From positions 1 through 7,607 of the forward strand of contig DATKBL010000007.1 of assembly GCA_035513995.1 (NCBI GenBank): DNA of 7,607 bases, given 5' to 3'. The notes beneath the pieces are model-generated. The model saw only the letters and a program-made list of their open reading frames with translations. It did no database searches and was not told the DNA's origin. This stretch comes from DASUTW01 sp035513995. GTDB lineage: Bacteria; Actinomycetota; UBA4738; CALAEC01. How positions within the stretch are numbered: the stretch's first letter is position 1; every line of letters begins with the position of its first letter. The position numbers were made by a program, and so were the translations under genes. Of this stretch, positions 1 to 6,523 are shown in pieces.

Positions 1-16
1 AGGGGGCCAGGCGCTC

Positions 17-1645
17 GTGGCGCTCGTGCTCTACGGCTTCGCAGCCGTCGGGTTCCTCGCCCTGCCCGTGCTCCCGCGATTCTCGAGCGCCTACCTCGGC
101 AGAGGCGGCTCGGACCAGAACCTCTTCGCATGGTCCTTGGAGTGGTGGCCGCACGCCATCCTGAACGGCCGGAACCCTTTCCACGCGGACGTGCTGTGGG
201 CCCCCGAGGGCGTGAACCTCGCATGGGTGACGGCGATCCCCGGACCGAGCCTGCTCGCCTCTCCCGTGACCTCGACCTTCGGCCCGGTGGCCTCTCTCAA
301 CCTGTTGCTCCTCGCGTCGCCCGTGCTCGCCGGGTGGGCCGCCTACCTCGTGTGTCGCCGGATCACACGATCGTTCTGGCCGTCCGTGGCAGGCGGCTAC
401 ATCTTCGGCTTCTCCACCTACGTCACGGCCAAGACGCAGGGACACCTCAACCTCGCGCTCATCTTCCTCGTGCCCCTCGCTCTCTACGTAGTGCTCCGGC
501 GCCTCGACGGCACCATCGCTCGGCTCCCCTTCGTGCTGATCGGCACCGCCATCCTCGTGGGGCAGTTCTCCATCTCGACGGAGGTCTTCGCGACGATGAC
601 CGTCTTCGGGACGATCGCGCTCGTGGGCGGGTACGCTTTCGGCTCGAGCACCACGCGCACCCAGCTCGCTCGCACGGTGCCGCTCGTGGCCGCCGCGTAC
701 CTCGCGGCCGCGATCATCGTCAGCCCCTACCTCTACTACGTGCTCTCCGACATCCCTCCCGCTCCGATCAGGGACATCGAGAAGGCCTCCGCGGACCTCC
801 TGAGCTACGTCGTTCCCGGCCCGATGACGGCCGTGGGGGGCGAGACGTTCGCGCCCATCACCTCGGACTTCACCGCCCCCACGCGCGGAGACACCGCCTA
901 TCTCGGTCTCCCGCTCATCGCCGTGCTGGTGTTCTTCGCCGGGAGCGGTTGGAGGAGCCGGCACACCTGGGGGGTCCTCGCGTTCATCGCCGCCGCCGCC
1001 ATCGCCTCTCTCGGACCGGCGCTTCACGTGAGGGGGCACTCCCTCGTCCCCCTCCCGTGGGCGGTGGTCGAGGGCGCCCCCCTCCTCGACAACGCTCTCC
1101 CTGATCGCTTCACCATGTACGTATGGCTCGGCGTCTCGATCGTCGCCGCGACCTGGGTGGCGGGCCCTGCGCGCTGGGGCTGGATGAGATGGGGCCTGAT
1201 CGTGCTCGCGGCGATCGCGATCGCCCCCACCGCCCCTCGGTCGCCGCCGCGTGAGGCCGTCGTGCCCGCCTTCTTCCGCGACGGTCTCTACGAGAGCTAC
1301 ATCCGCTCAGGCGACCACGTGCTGATCATCCCCTGGGGGAAGGACGGCTTCGCGGACGACATGCTCTGGCAAGCCACGACCGACATGCGCTTCAAGCTGA
1401 TGGGTGGTCACGTGGGCTTCGTGCCGCCGCACTACCAGCAGCAGGTCGTCCTGCTCCTGCGCGAGGGGCGACCCGAGCTGATCCATCCGGATGCGCTCGC
1501 GGGCTTCCTCTCCTTTCATGACGTCGCGGCGGTGGTCGTCGACGCTGAGGAGGCGGGTACGTGGCAAGGCTTGCTCTCCACGCTCGGGGTCCGCCCCGTC
1601 AGCGTCGGCGGCGTCTTCCTGTACCCGCTCCGGTCGATGGGCTAG
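17..1645 (+). CDS. Polytopic membrane protein, GT-C glycosyltransferase-like (5' end uncertain, possibly partial)
   Basis: About 542 residues with roughly ten hydrophobic segments (near 1-19, 92-113, 121-136, 144-161, 171-206, 220-243, 295-309, 317-335, 367-383, 391-405) and a soluble C-terminal part from about 410. After the first segment comes a loop with Asp33 (GSDQNLF), then EWW at 42-44 and NGRNPF at 50-55. An acidic residue in the first external loop is typical of GT-C enzymes, which transfer sugars from lipid-linked donors on the outer face of the membrane. QGHLNL at 141-146 and PDRF at 362-365 also recall this superfamily. The specific family, donor and acceptor cannot be named. A GTG at 17 follows AGGGGG at 1-6, but the frame is open to the left edge (GGQALV precedes) and the first helix lacks a basic N-terminal flank, so the real start may lie outside the window. 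It stands alone on the plus strand and converges on the cupredoxin gene. Coding status is secure from composition and membrane topology; function is inference. Confidence 0.8.
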   Translation: MALVLYGFAAVGFLALPVLPRFSSAYLGRGGSDQNLFAWSLEWWPHAILNGRNPFHADVLWAPEGVNLAWVTAIPGPSLLASPVTSTFGPVASLNLLLLASPVLAGWAAYLVCRRITRSFWPSVAGGYIFGFSTYVTAKTQGHLNLALIFLVPLALYVVLRRLDGTIARLPFVLIGTAILVGQFSISTEVFATMTVFGTIALVGGYAFGSSTTRTQLARTVPLVAAAYLAAAIIVSPYLYYVLSDIPPAPIRDIEKASADLLSYVVPGPMTAVGGETFAPITSDFTAPTRGDTAYLGLPLIAVLVFFAGSGWRSRHTWGVLAFIAAAAIASLGPALHVRGHSLVPLPWAVVEGAPLLDNALPDRFTMYVWLGVSIVAATWVAGPARWGWMRWGLIVLAAIAIAPTAPRSPPREAVVPAFFRDGLYESYIRSGDHVLIIPWGKDGFADDMLWQATTDMRFKLMGGHVGFVPPHYQQQVVLLLREGRPELIHPDALAGFLSFHDVAAVVVDAEEAGTWQGLLSTLGVRPVSVGGVFLYPLRSMG

Positions 1646-2022
1646 GCGCCGGTGATGGTCCCCGACATGACCTCCGCGCCGTGGACCGTGCAGTAGTACT
1701 GCGTCTCCCCCTCCGGGACGGTGAACGTGACTTCCGTGCTCTCCCCCGCGTCGATCACCCCTGTGTCCACGGCGGGGTCGTCGATCGTGAACGAATGCGG
1801 GTTCTGGCCGTTGTTCGGGGTCGCGATCGTGACCTCCTCGCCCGCGGGGAGCTCGAGCATGCTGGGGGCGAAGCTGTTGTCCACCATCGCCACCTGGATC
1901 GTGCCGTCTCCGTTGCCGCCTCCGTTCTCGGGCTGGACGGTGGGATCGTCGTCGCCTCCGCAGGCCGCCAGCAGGAGGACCGAGGCGGCCACCAGGGCGC
2001 CGAACCGCACTCTCTTGGGCAT
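1642..2022 (-). CDS. Cupredoxin-domain lipoprotein (blue copper-type)
   Basis: A 126-residue protein with a lipoprotein signal peptide: basic MPKR, a hydrophobic stretch at 8-20, and lipobox LAAC with Cys21 as the lipidation site. A Gly/Asn/Asp-rich linker (22-41) follows, then one cupredoxin domain (42-126). All four type 1 copper ligands are visible: His76 in NPHSF, then Cys111, His114 and Met119 in the C-x2-H-x4-M arrangement. It should be anchored outside the membrane and bind one copper ion, acting in electron transfer or copper handling; the redox partner is unknown. The ATG at 2022 is chosen because GAAAGG (2034-2029) lies 6 nt upstream and a complete signal peptide starts there. A longer in-frame reading to 2262 would run through the acetyltransferase gene and lacks a signal. 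It has its own likely promoter at 2051-2059. Its TAG stop overlaps the TAG stop of the convergent membrane protein gene. Confidence 0.9.
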   Translation of the reverse strand: MPKRVRFGALVAASVLLLAACGGDDDPTVQPENGGGNGDGTIQVAMVDNSFAPSMLELPAGEEVTIATPNNGQNPHSFTIDDPAVDTGVIDAGESTEVTFTVPEGETQYYCTVHGAEVMSGTITGA

Positions 2023-2028
2023 GGGATG

Positions 2029-2034
2029 CCTTTC
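2029..2034 (-). promoter_or_regulatory. Ribosome binding site of the cupredoxin gene
   Basis: GAAAGG on the minus strand, 6 nt before the ATG at 2022. It decides the start in favour of the 126-residue lipoprotein over the longer open frame. Confidence 0.7.
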
Positions 2035-2050
2035 TCGTCGAGGACGCCCG

Positions 2051-2059
2051 ATTCTAGCA
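2051..2059 (-). promoter_or_regulatory. Extended -10 promoter for the cupredoxin gene
   Basis: On the minus strand the sequence reads TGCTAGAAT, an extended -10 (TGn followed by TAGAAT, 5 of 6 matches to TATAAT). No good -35 is seen at 16-18 nt, as is common for extended -10 promoters. Transcription would begin near 2044, giving a leader of about 20 nt that contains the GAAAGG ribosome binding site. It lies in the 50-nt gap after the acetyltransferase stop, in a locally AT-richer stretch, so the lipoprotein can be expressed independently of the proteasome genes. The call rests on sequence pattern only. Confidence 0.5.
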
Positions 2060-2072
2060 ACCAAGGTGCTTT

Positions 2073-3287
2073 TTAGAAGACGATGGGGCACCACGGAGGA
2101 GGGTCCCAGCCGAACATCGCGTCGGCCCGGGCCAGGACCTCCGGCGGCGCGTGGAGCCTCCCCGCCCGCGCCAGCCCGCGGAGCGAGACACCGCCCAGGT
2201 AGGCCGAGCCCAGATCCTCCGCTGTCACAGACAGCTCGGGCTCGGCGTCGGTCGGTCGGCACTCCGCCCCCTCCGGGCCTCCGACCAGCTCGTAGCTGCC
2301 CGCGTTCCAGGGGCAGAAGCGGTCGTCCACCTCGAGCACCAGGCGTCCCTCCGAGGCGTAGCGACGCGCGGCCAGCGCCTCATCGACGCGGACGAGGCGC
2401 ACCCACAGCCCGTCGAGGAGCTCCAGCTTCAGCGGATTCACGTCGGCCAGAAGGTGCAGGAGCGGCTCCTGGGGGAAGCGCTCGGGAGCCAGGATCGTCT
2501 CCATCAGATCGACGTCGAAGACGTACCGCCAGAGGTCCGCGTACGCGCCCGGGTTGGTGGCCAGGAGCTCCTCTACCCGGAGCTTGTGGCCCTCCTCGCC
2601 GCTCCAGTCGGCCTTGGTCCGATACACGACGTACCCGTCCCGTCCCTCTGGCCCCTCGTGGATCGCGTAGAAGTACTCCTTGCCGAAGCCGTCCTCGAGG
2701 AAGTCGTGGATCGAGAAGCGGTAGTCGGTCCAGGCCTCTGTCTGGCCGACGAACCCGGGCTGGACGGCCGCGACGCGATCGTAGACGGGCGGGATCAGCT
2801 TCATCGCCTCGTCCCTGCTCACGAGACGCATCGTGCCCGCGGATCGGTGGCCGGGCCGGAAGGCCGTGTGCTGACGGCCGAGCTTCAGATTGGCGGCCCT
2901 GGTGGCCATCCCGTACCCGAACCGGCCGTAGATCGCGCCCTCGGCGGCCCAGAGCATCGAGACCGGTTCCCGCTCGCGGAGGTCGTCCAGGATGCGCCGC
3001 ATCATCTCGGTGAGGATCCCCCGGCGTCGATGCGTGGGGAGGACTGAGACCCCCGTGATGCCGGCCGACGGAAGGATCGCCCCCGGCGCCGAGAGCGTCA
3101 TCGTGCACGCGGTGGCGCCTCCCACGAAGGCCTCGCCGTCGGTGGCGGCGACGGTCCGGTCCGGCTCCAGCACCAGGCGCTCCAGCGCGAGGTCGCGATC
3201 GTTGATGTGACCGCCGAAGCCGGCTGCGACGGCGCGCACCAGGTCGTCGAGCTCCTCGGGGCGGATGCCCCGGACGGCGAACGCCAC
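2073..3287 (-). CDS. Eis-like GNAT N-acetyltransferase
   Basis: A 404-residue protein with the three-part architecture of the Eis family: an N-terminal GNAT domain (about 1-150), a second degenerate GNAT-like domain (about 150-290) and a C-terminal SCP2-like domain (about 295-404). The acetyl-CoA loop is clear at 80-96 (VSVLPTHRRRGIL), close to the mycobacterial Eis sequence. IYGRFGYG at 119-126 holds Tyr120, equivalent to the general acid Tyr126 of M. tuberculosis Eis. The chain ends in Phe404, whose terminal carboxylate is the general base in Eis. Known Eis proteins are hexamers that acetylate amines, including several positions of aminoglycosides and lysine side chains; the natural substrate here is unknown. 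The start is GTG at 3287, only 3 nt after the prcA stop, with a weak GGGG-type site upstream, so translation is probably coupled to prcA. In mycobacteria eis is not part of the proteasome operon, and pafA is the usual downstream neighbour of prcA, so this position is notable. Family is secure, substrate is not. Confidence 0.93.
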   Translation of the reverse strand: MAFAVRGIRPEELDDLVRAVAAGFGGHINDRDLALERLVLEPDRTVAATDGEAFVGGATACTMTLSAPGAILPSAGITGVSVLPTHRRRGILTEMMRRILDDLREREPVSMLWAAEGAIYGRFGYGMATRAANLKLGRQHTAFRPGHRSAGTMRLVSRDEAMKLIPPVYDRVAAVQPGFVGQTEAWTDYRFSIHDFLEDGFGKEYFYAIHEGPEGRDGYVVYRTKADWSGEEGHKLRVEELLATNPGAYADLWRYVFDVDLMETILAPERFPQEPLLHLLADVNPLKLELLDGLWVRLVRVDEALAARRYASEGRLVLEVDDRFCPWNAGSYELVGGPEGAECRPTDAEPELSVTAEDLGSAYLGGVSLRGLARAGRLHAPPEVLARADAMFGWDPPPWCPIVF

Positions 3288-3290
3288 GGC

Positions 3291-3977
3291 TCAGCCCCGG
3301 AGGTGGCCGGCCACCTGATCGTCGGAGAGCCGGAGGAACTTCCGGCGCTGCTTCCGGGTCCGGTCGAGCGTGGCCGCCTCGATCCGCGAGGGCTCGACCT
3401 CTGCCTCGTTCAGCTCCGACAGCGCTCCCACGGCCGCGCGCAGCGCCTCGCCGAGGTCCATGCCGTCGCGGTACGACTCCTCGAGCTTCTCACTGAGCCG
3501 CTCGGCCTCGCCGCCCATCGTCACGAAGCGCTGCTGGTCGCTCACGCTTCCGTCGTACAGGATGTGGAAGAGCTCGTTCTCCTCGTTCGTGTCTCCGACC
3601 TGGGCCACGAGGATCTCGACCTCGTAGGGCTTCATCTCCTGGGTGAAGACGTTGGAGAGGGCCTGTGAGTACGCGTTGGCGAGCGACTTGGCGGTGACGT
3701 CCTCGCGCCCGTAGGAGTAGCCGCGGATGTCGGCGAGCCGCACGCCGGCGATGCGGAGGTTCTCGAACTCGGAGTACTTCCCCACGCCGGCGAAGGCGAT
3801 CCGGTCGTAGATCTCGCTGATCTTGTGGAGGTGGGTCGACGGGTTGTCGGCGATGAACAGGATCCCGTCGGCGTACTCGAACGAGATCACCGGCTTCCCC
3901 CGCGCGATGCCTTTGCGCGCGTAGTCGGAGCGGTCCTTCATCAGCTGCTCCGGGGCGACGTAGAACGGCATCGCCAT
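3291..3977 (-). CDS. prcA: Proteasome subunit alpha
   Basis: A 228-residue alpha subunit of the bacterial 20S proteasome (M. tuberculosis PrcA has 248). Seven copies form each outer ring, gate substrate entry with their N-termini, and dock the Mpa/ARC ATPase. The N-terminal segment FYVAPEQLMKDRSDYARKGI (5-24) matches the alpha-subunit signature (SPEQAMRERSELARKGIA in M. tuberculosis). ENLRIAGV, DIRGYSYGREDVT and the MKPYEVE stretch continue the match. Alpha subunits carry no active-site threonine, and none is expected here. The chain is shorter than the mycobacterial one mainly at the C-terminus, which ends in HLRG. The start ATG at 3977 overlaps the prcB stop by one base (TGATG); Met3 is a possible alternative and aligns better with the mycobacterial start. 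The acetyltransferase gene begins 3 nt after its stop. Confidence 0.97.
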   Translation of the reverse strand: MAMPFYVAPEQLMKDRSDYARKGIARGKPVISFEYADGILFIADNPSTHLHKISEIYDRIAFAGVGKYSEFENLRIAGVRLADIRGYSYGREDVTAKSLANAYSQALSNVFTQEMKPYEVEILVAQVGDTNEENELFHILYDGSVSDQQRFVTMGGEAERLSEKLEESYRDGMDLGEALRAAVGALSELNEAEVEPSRIEAATLDRTRKQRRKFLRLSDDQVAGHLRG

Positions 3978-4768
3978 CAGCCCGTCTCCGTCCTGTGCTC
4001 GAGGACCTCCTCGTACGCCTGCCGCACCTCGTCCTCGGAAACCCGGTCGGCTCCGGCGGCGGTCACCACGAACACCGTCGGGTAGATCCCGCGCCGCGGG
4101 TCCGGCCCGCCGGTGGCCGTGTCCTCCTCGGAGGCGTCCACGAGCGCCTCGACGGCGACCCTGATCGCCTCGGCCCGGTCCAGACCCTCGCGGTACCGCT
4201 TCTTCAGGCTGCCCTTCGCGTCCCGGCCGCCCGAGCCCGTGGCGTGGAAGTCGATCCCCTCGTAGCGGCCGCCGATCACGTCGTAGCGGTAGATGCGGCC
4301 CTCGCCTCGCGCGAGGTCGTAGCCGGCGAAGATCGGCACGACGATCAGCCCCTGCATCACCAGGGGCATCCATGCGCGGATCATCTGGGCGAGCCGGTTG
4401 GCCTTGCCGTCCAGCGAGAGGCCCTCGCCCTCGACCTTCTCGTAGTGCTCCAGCTCGGTCTGGAAGAGCCGGACGAGCTCGATCGCCTGAGCGGCCACCC
4501 CCGCGATCGCGACCGTGGAGTGGTCGTCGGCGGGGAAGACCTTGTCCATGCGGCGGTCGGCGACGGCCGTGCCCTCGACGGCGCGTCGGTCGCCGGCCAT
4601 CACGATCCCGTCGGCGAACCTGAGGGCCAGCACGGTCGTCCCGTGGGGCGGCGCGATCCCCGCGCCCTCGACGGAGGTCTTCGATTCGGACACGCCCATC
4701 CCCTGGGCGCGCGCGAGGTCGAAGAACGACGGGTTGGCGCCGAACGAGCCGGGGTCCGCCTCCCTCAT
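3977..4768 (-). CDS. prcB: Proteasome subunit beta (precursor)
   Basis: A 263-residue precursor of the catalytic beta subunit. A 43-residue propeptide ends in PPHG, and autocleavage would expose Thr44 of GTT as the N-terminal nucleophile. Counting from that threonine, the other catalytic residues fall in place: Asp60 (position 17, in MAGDRR) and Lys76 (position 33, in MDKVF). ELEHYEKVEG, MQGL, AGYD, GSGG and the SATGGPD-like TATGGPDPRRGI are further beta signatures. The mature chain would be 220 residues; the propeptide is shorter than the 57-residue one of M. tuberculosis but keeps a similar SFFDLAR patch. Seven copies per inner ring degrade unfolded pupylated proteins. The start ATG at 4768 is set by the ATGA overlap with the pup stop and by AAGGG 6 nt upstream; Met24 is a less likely alternative. 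The open frame continues far upstream through pup and dop but that part is an Arg/Gly-rich shadow. Confidence 0.97.
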   Translation of the reverse strand: MREADPGSFGANPSFFDLARAQGMGVSESKTSVEGAGIAPPHGTTVLALRFADGIVMAGDRRAVEGTAVADRRMDKVFPADDHSTVAIAGVAAQAIELVRLFQTELEHYEKVEGEGLSLDGKANRLAQMIRAWMPLVMQGLIVVPIFAGYDLARGEGRIYRYDVIGGRYEGIDFHATGSGGRDAKGSLKKRYREGLDRAEAIRVAVEALVDASEEDTATGGPDPRRGIYPTVFVVTAAGADRVSEDEVRQAYEEVLEHRTETG

Positions 4769-4959
4769 TCCCCGCCCTTCTGGACGTAGGACTTGATGAA
4801 CTCCTCGGCGTTCTCCTCGAGGACCTCGTCGATCTCGTCGAGGATCTCGTCCATCTCCTCCTTGAGCTCCTCGCCCTTGGCCTTGGTCTCGGCCTGCGCC
4901 TCGGCCTGCGCCTCGCGCTCGGCCCTCTTCTGGGCCCGCTTCTGTTCCTGCTCCGGCAA
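4765..4959 (-). CDS. pup: Prokaryotic ubiquitin-like protein Pup
   Basis: Small protein tag that PafA joins through its C-terminal glutamate to target lysines. From the preferred TTG start it is 64 residues, the same length as M. tuberculosis Pup. Residues 30-64 carry the family hallmark: an acidic helix (DEILDEIDEVLEENAEEF) followed by SYVQKGGE. Lys61, a known self-pupylation site in M. tuberculosis, is kept. The end is Gly-Gly-Glu, not Gly-Gly-Gln, so no deamidation by Dop is needed before ligation. The N-terminal third is a Lys/Arg/Glu/Gln/Ala-rich stretch that includes a doubled AQAE unit. Start choice: TTG at 4959 has AAGGAGG exactly 8 nt upstream. An ATG at 4992 would give 75 residues but has no ribosome binding site and overlaps a TACAAT -10 box. 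The stop overlaps the prcB start as ATGA. Identity is near certain; the start is probable. Confidence 0.95.
   Translation of the reverse strand: MPEQEQKRAQKRAEREAQAEAQAETKAKGEELKEEMDEILDEIDEVLEENAEEFIKSYVQKGGE
4888..4911 (-). repeat. In-frame 12-bp tandem duplication inside pup
   Basis: Two perfect copies of a 12-bp unit (4888-4899 and 4900-4911) with a partial third copy after it. It encodes the doubled AQAE in the N-terminal region of Pup. The length is a multiple of three, so the frame is kept. Confidence 0.8.
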
Positions 4960-4967
4960 CGCGGCTC

Positions 4968-4974
4968 CCTCCTT
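4968..4974 (-). promoter_or_regulatory. Strong Shine-Dalgarno that places the pup start at TTG 4959
   Basis: AAGGAGG on the minus strand, the best match to the anti-Shine-Dalgarno sequence I found in the window, with an 8-nt spacer to TTG (4959-4957). It lies inside the reading frame if the ATG at 4992 were used, and would then be unexplained. Confidence 0.7.
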
Positions 4975-4990
4975 CGATGGATCCCCGGCC

Positions 4991-4996
4991 ATTGTA
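4991..4996 (-). promoter_or_regulatory. Possible -10 box of an internal pup-prcB-prcA promoter
   Basis: TACAAT on the minus strand (5 of 6 matches to TATAAT) lies in the short dop-pup gap, which is otherwise very GC-rich. It would start transcripts near 4984, about 25 nt before the TTG start of pup and ahead of its AAGGAGG site. No convincing -35 is seen (GCCACT at 17 nt). It would let pup and the proteasome core genes be expressed without dop. Sequence pattern only. Confidence 0.4.
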
Positions 4997-5019
4997 GAGG
5001 CCCGGGGGCGGGGAGTGGC

Positions 5020-6507
5020 TCAGGCCTGGAGCGCGTCCACGAGCGCGGCGGCGTCGGGGGCGGCCTCCAGAAGGCTCCCCACGCTCTCCTTCGTGCCGCG
5101 CAGCGGCTCGCGCATGGGAACCCTCTGGAGCGCGTCCCGCCCCGTGTCGAAGATGATCGAGTCCCACGAGGCGGCGGTGATCGCATCGGGGAACCGCGAG
5201 ATGCAGGAGCCGCGGAAGAACGCCCGGGTGTCCTCGGGGGGCGAGCCCACCGCCTGCTCGACCTCCGCGTCGGGGACGAGGCGCTCGATCTTCCCCGCGT
5301 CGGCGAGCTTGTAGTAGAGGCCGCGATCCCGGCGGACGTCGTGGTACTGCAGCGCGATGAGCGCCAGCTTCGGGTCGTCCCAGTCGAGGCCGTCGCGCTG
5401 CCGGTACGCCTCGAGAAGACGGTGTTTGGCCACCCAGTCGAGCTCGCGGTGGAGGCTCATGGGGTCCTCCTCGAGCCCCGCCAGCACGCCCTCCCACCGC
5501 TGGATGACGTCGGTGTTCGAGGGGGTGTCGTCGTGCTCCTTCACGTAGGTCTTCACCAGGTCGAGGTACTCCCACTGAAGCTCCAGGGGGGTGACCGAGC
5601 GCCCATCGGACAGCTCCACGGTCGCCCGCAGCGAGAGATCCCACGAGACGCGGTGCAGCGCCTCGACCGGATGAGCCAGCGAGAGGTCCGGGAGGGCCTC
5701 GTCCTCGATCATCTTGAGGATCAGCGCCGTGGTCCCCACCTTGAGGAACGTGGCCACCTCGCTCATGTTCGCGTCGCCGATGATCACGTGGAGCCGACGG
5801 TAGCGCTCGGGGTCGGCGTGCGGCTCGTCGCGGGTGTTTATGATCGGGCGCTTCAGGGTCGTCTCGAGCCCGACCTCGGCCTCGAAGAAGTCCGACCGCT
5901 GGCTGAGCTGGTAGTGGAGCTCGGGGTTCTCCTTGTCGTGGCCGTTCTCCACGCCGACCTTGCCGGCGCCGGTGAAGATCTGGCGCGTGACGAAGAACGG
6001 GGTGAGATCTCGGACGATGCGCGCGAAGGGCGTCGCCCGATCCATCAGGTAGTTCTCGTGGGTCCCGTAGGAGTTCCCCTTCCCGTCGGAGTTGTTCTTG
6101 TAGACCGCGACCCGCTCGCCCGGCGGGAGCACCTCGGCCAGGAGCCGCAGCGACCCCTCGAGGATCCGCTCCCCCGCCTTGTCGTGGACCACGAGGTCAC
6201 GAGGCGAGGAGCACTCGGGGGTGGAGTACTCCGGGTGCGCGTGATCCACGTAGTACCGGGCGCCGTTGGGGAGGATCACGTTGGCCAGCCCGAAGTCCTC
6301 CTCCATCGGCTCGCGGTCCTGGACGGGCTCGTACCCGCGGGCGTCGCGCAGCGGCGACTCCTGCTCGTAGTCCCAGCGGATCTTCCGAAGCGAGCCCGCG
6401 TACGTGTTGATGAGCATCGACGAGGACAGCACCGGGTTGAACTCGGGGCTGCCGGGGCCCGAGATGCCGTACTCGGTCTCGGTGCCCATCACCTTGGGGA
6501 TCGCCAT
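5020..6507 (-). CDS. dop: Pup deamidase/depupylase Dop
   Basis: A 495-residue enzyme of the Dop/PafA carboxylate-amine ligase family, related to glutamine synthetase. Known Dop hydrolyses the isopeptide bond between Pup and target lysines and converts the C-terminal Gln of Pup to Glu. The N-terminal MGTETEYGIS holds the metal/ATP-binding Glu10 and Glu12. RWDYEQESPLRDARG (44-58) and YVDHAHPEYSTPE (86-98) follow; Asp88 corresponds to the catalytic aspartate. YKNNSDGKGNSYGTHENYL (near 135-153), LETTLKRPIINTRDEPHAD and RLHVIIGDANMSE are the central signatures, and the C-terminus has ASWDSIIFD. These match M. tuberculosis Dop (about 500 residues) throughout and favour Dop over PafA. Since Pup here ends in Glu, depupylation should be its main role. 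Start ATG 6507 gives MAIPKVMGTE, a normal Dop beginning; Met7 is possible. No ribosome binding site precedes it. pup follows after 60 nt (27 nt if the ATG at 4992 were used). Confidence 0.97.
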   Translation of the reverse strand: MAIPKVMGTETEYGISGPGSPEFNPVLSSSMLINTYAGSLRKIRWDYEQESPLRDARGYEPVQDREPMEEDFGLANVILPNGARYYVDHAHPEYSTPECSSPRDLVVHDKAGERILEGSLRLLAEVLPPGERVAVYKNNSDGKGNSYGTHENYLMDRATPFARIVRDLTPFFVTRQIFTGAGKVGVENGHDKENPELHYQLSQRSDFFEAEVGLETTLKRPIINTRDEPHADPERYRRLHVIIGDANMSEVATFLKVGTTALILKMIEDEALPDLSLAHPVEALHRVSWDLSLRATVELSDGRSVTPLELQWEYLDLVKTYVKEHDDTPSNTDVIQRWEGVLAGLEEDPMSLHRELDWVAKHRLLEAYRQRDGLDWDDPKLALIALQYHDVRRDRGLYYKLADAGKIERLVPDAEVEQAVGSPPEDTRAFFRGSCISRFPDAITAASWDSIIFDTGRDALQRVPMREPLRGTKESVGSLLEAAPDAAALVDALQA

Positions 6508-6517
6508 GACGGACTCA

Positions 6518-6523
6518 AGGATA
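6518..6523 (-). promoter_or_regulatory. Possible -10 box for dop (near-leaderless)
   Basis: TATCCT on the minus strand fits the TAnnnT pattern and ends 10 nt before the dop ATG, so a transcript would have a leader of only a few nucleotides. This fits the lack of any purine-rich ribosome binding site there. There is no recognisable -35, so support is weak. Confidence 0.3.

Noticed and set aside
2055..2074. AGCA...TGCT followed by TTTTT on the plus strand, resembling a terminator
   Set aside because: The stem is only 4 bp, or needs a bulge and a 2-nt loop, and it lies 400 nt beyond the plus-strand gene; too weak to call.
1721..3047. Two long plus-strand open frames (430 and 298 residues) opposite the acetyltransferase
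   Set aside because: Arg/Pro-rich or low-complexity translations opposite a gene with clear family motifs; one also runs through the cupredoxin gene.
4998..5027. AGGCC/GGCCT inverted repeat between dop and pup as a terminator
   Set aside because: A 5-bp stem with a 20-nt loop in very GC-rich DNA is expected by chance.
3978..5186. Upstream extension of the prcA open frame
   Set aside because: It overlaps prcB and pup in another frame with an Arg/Pro-rich translation; homology to PrcA begins at 3977.
4769..5644. Upstream extension of the prcB open frame
   Set aside because: The extension crosses pup and dop in another frame and is Arg/Gly-rich; prcB has a clear ATGA start at 4768 and a normal propeptide.
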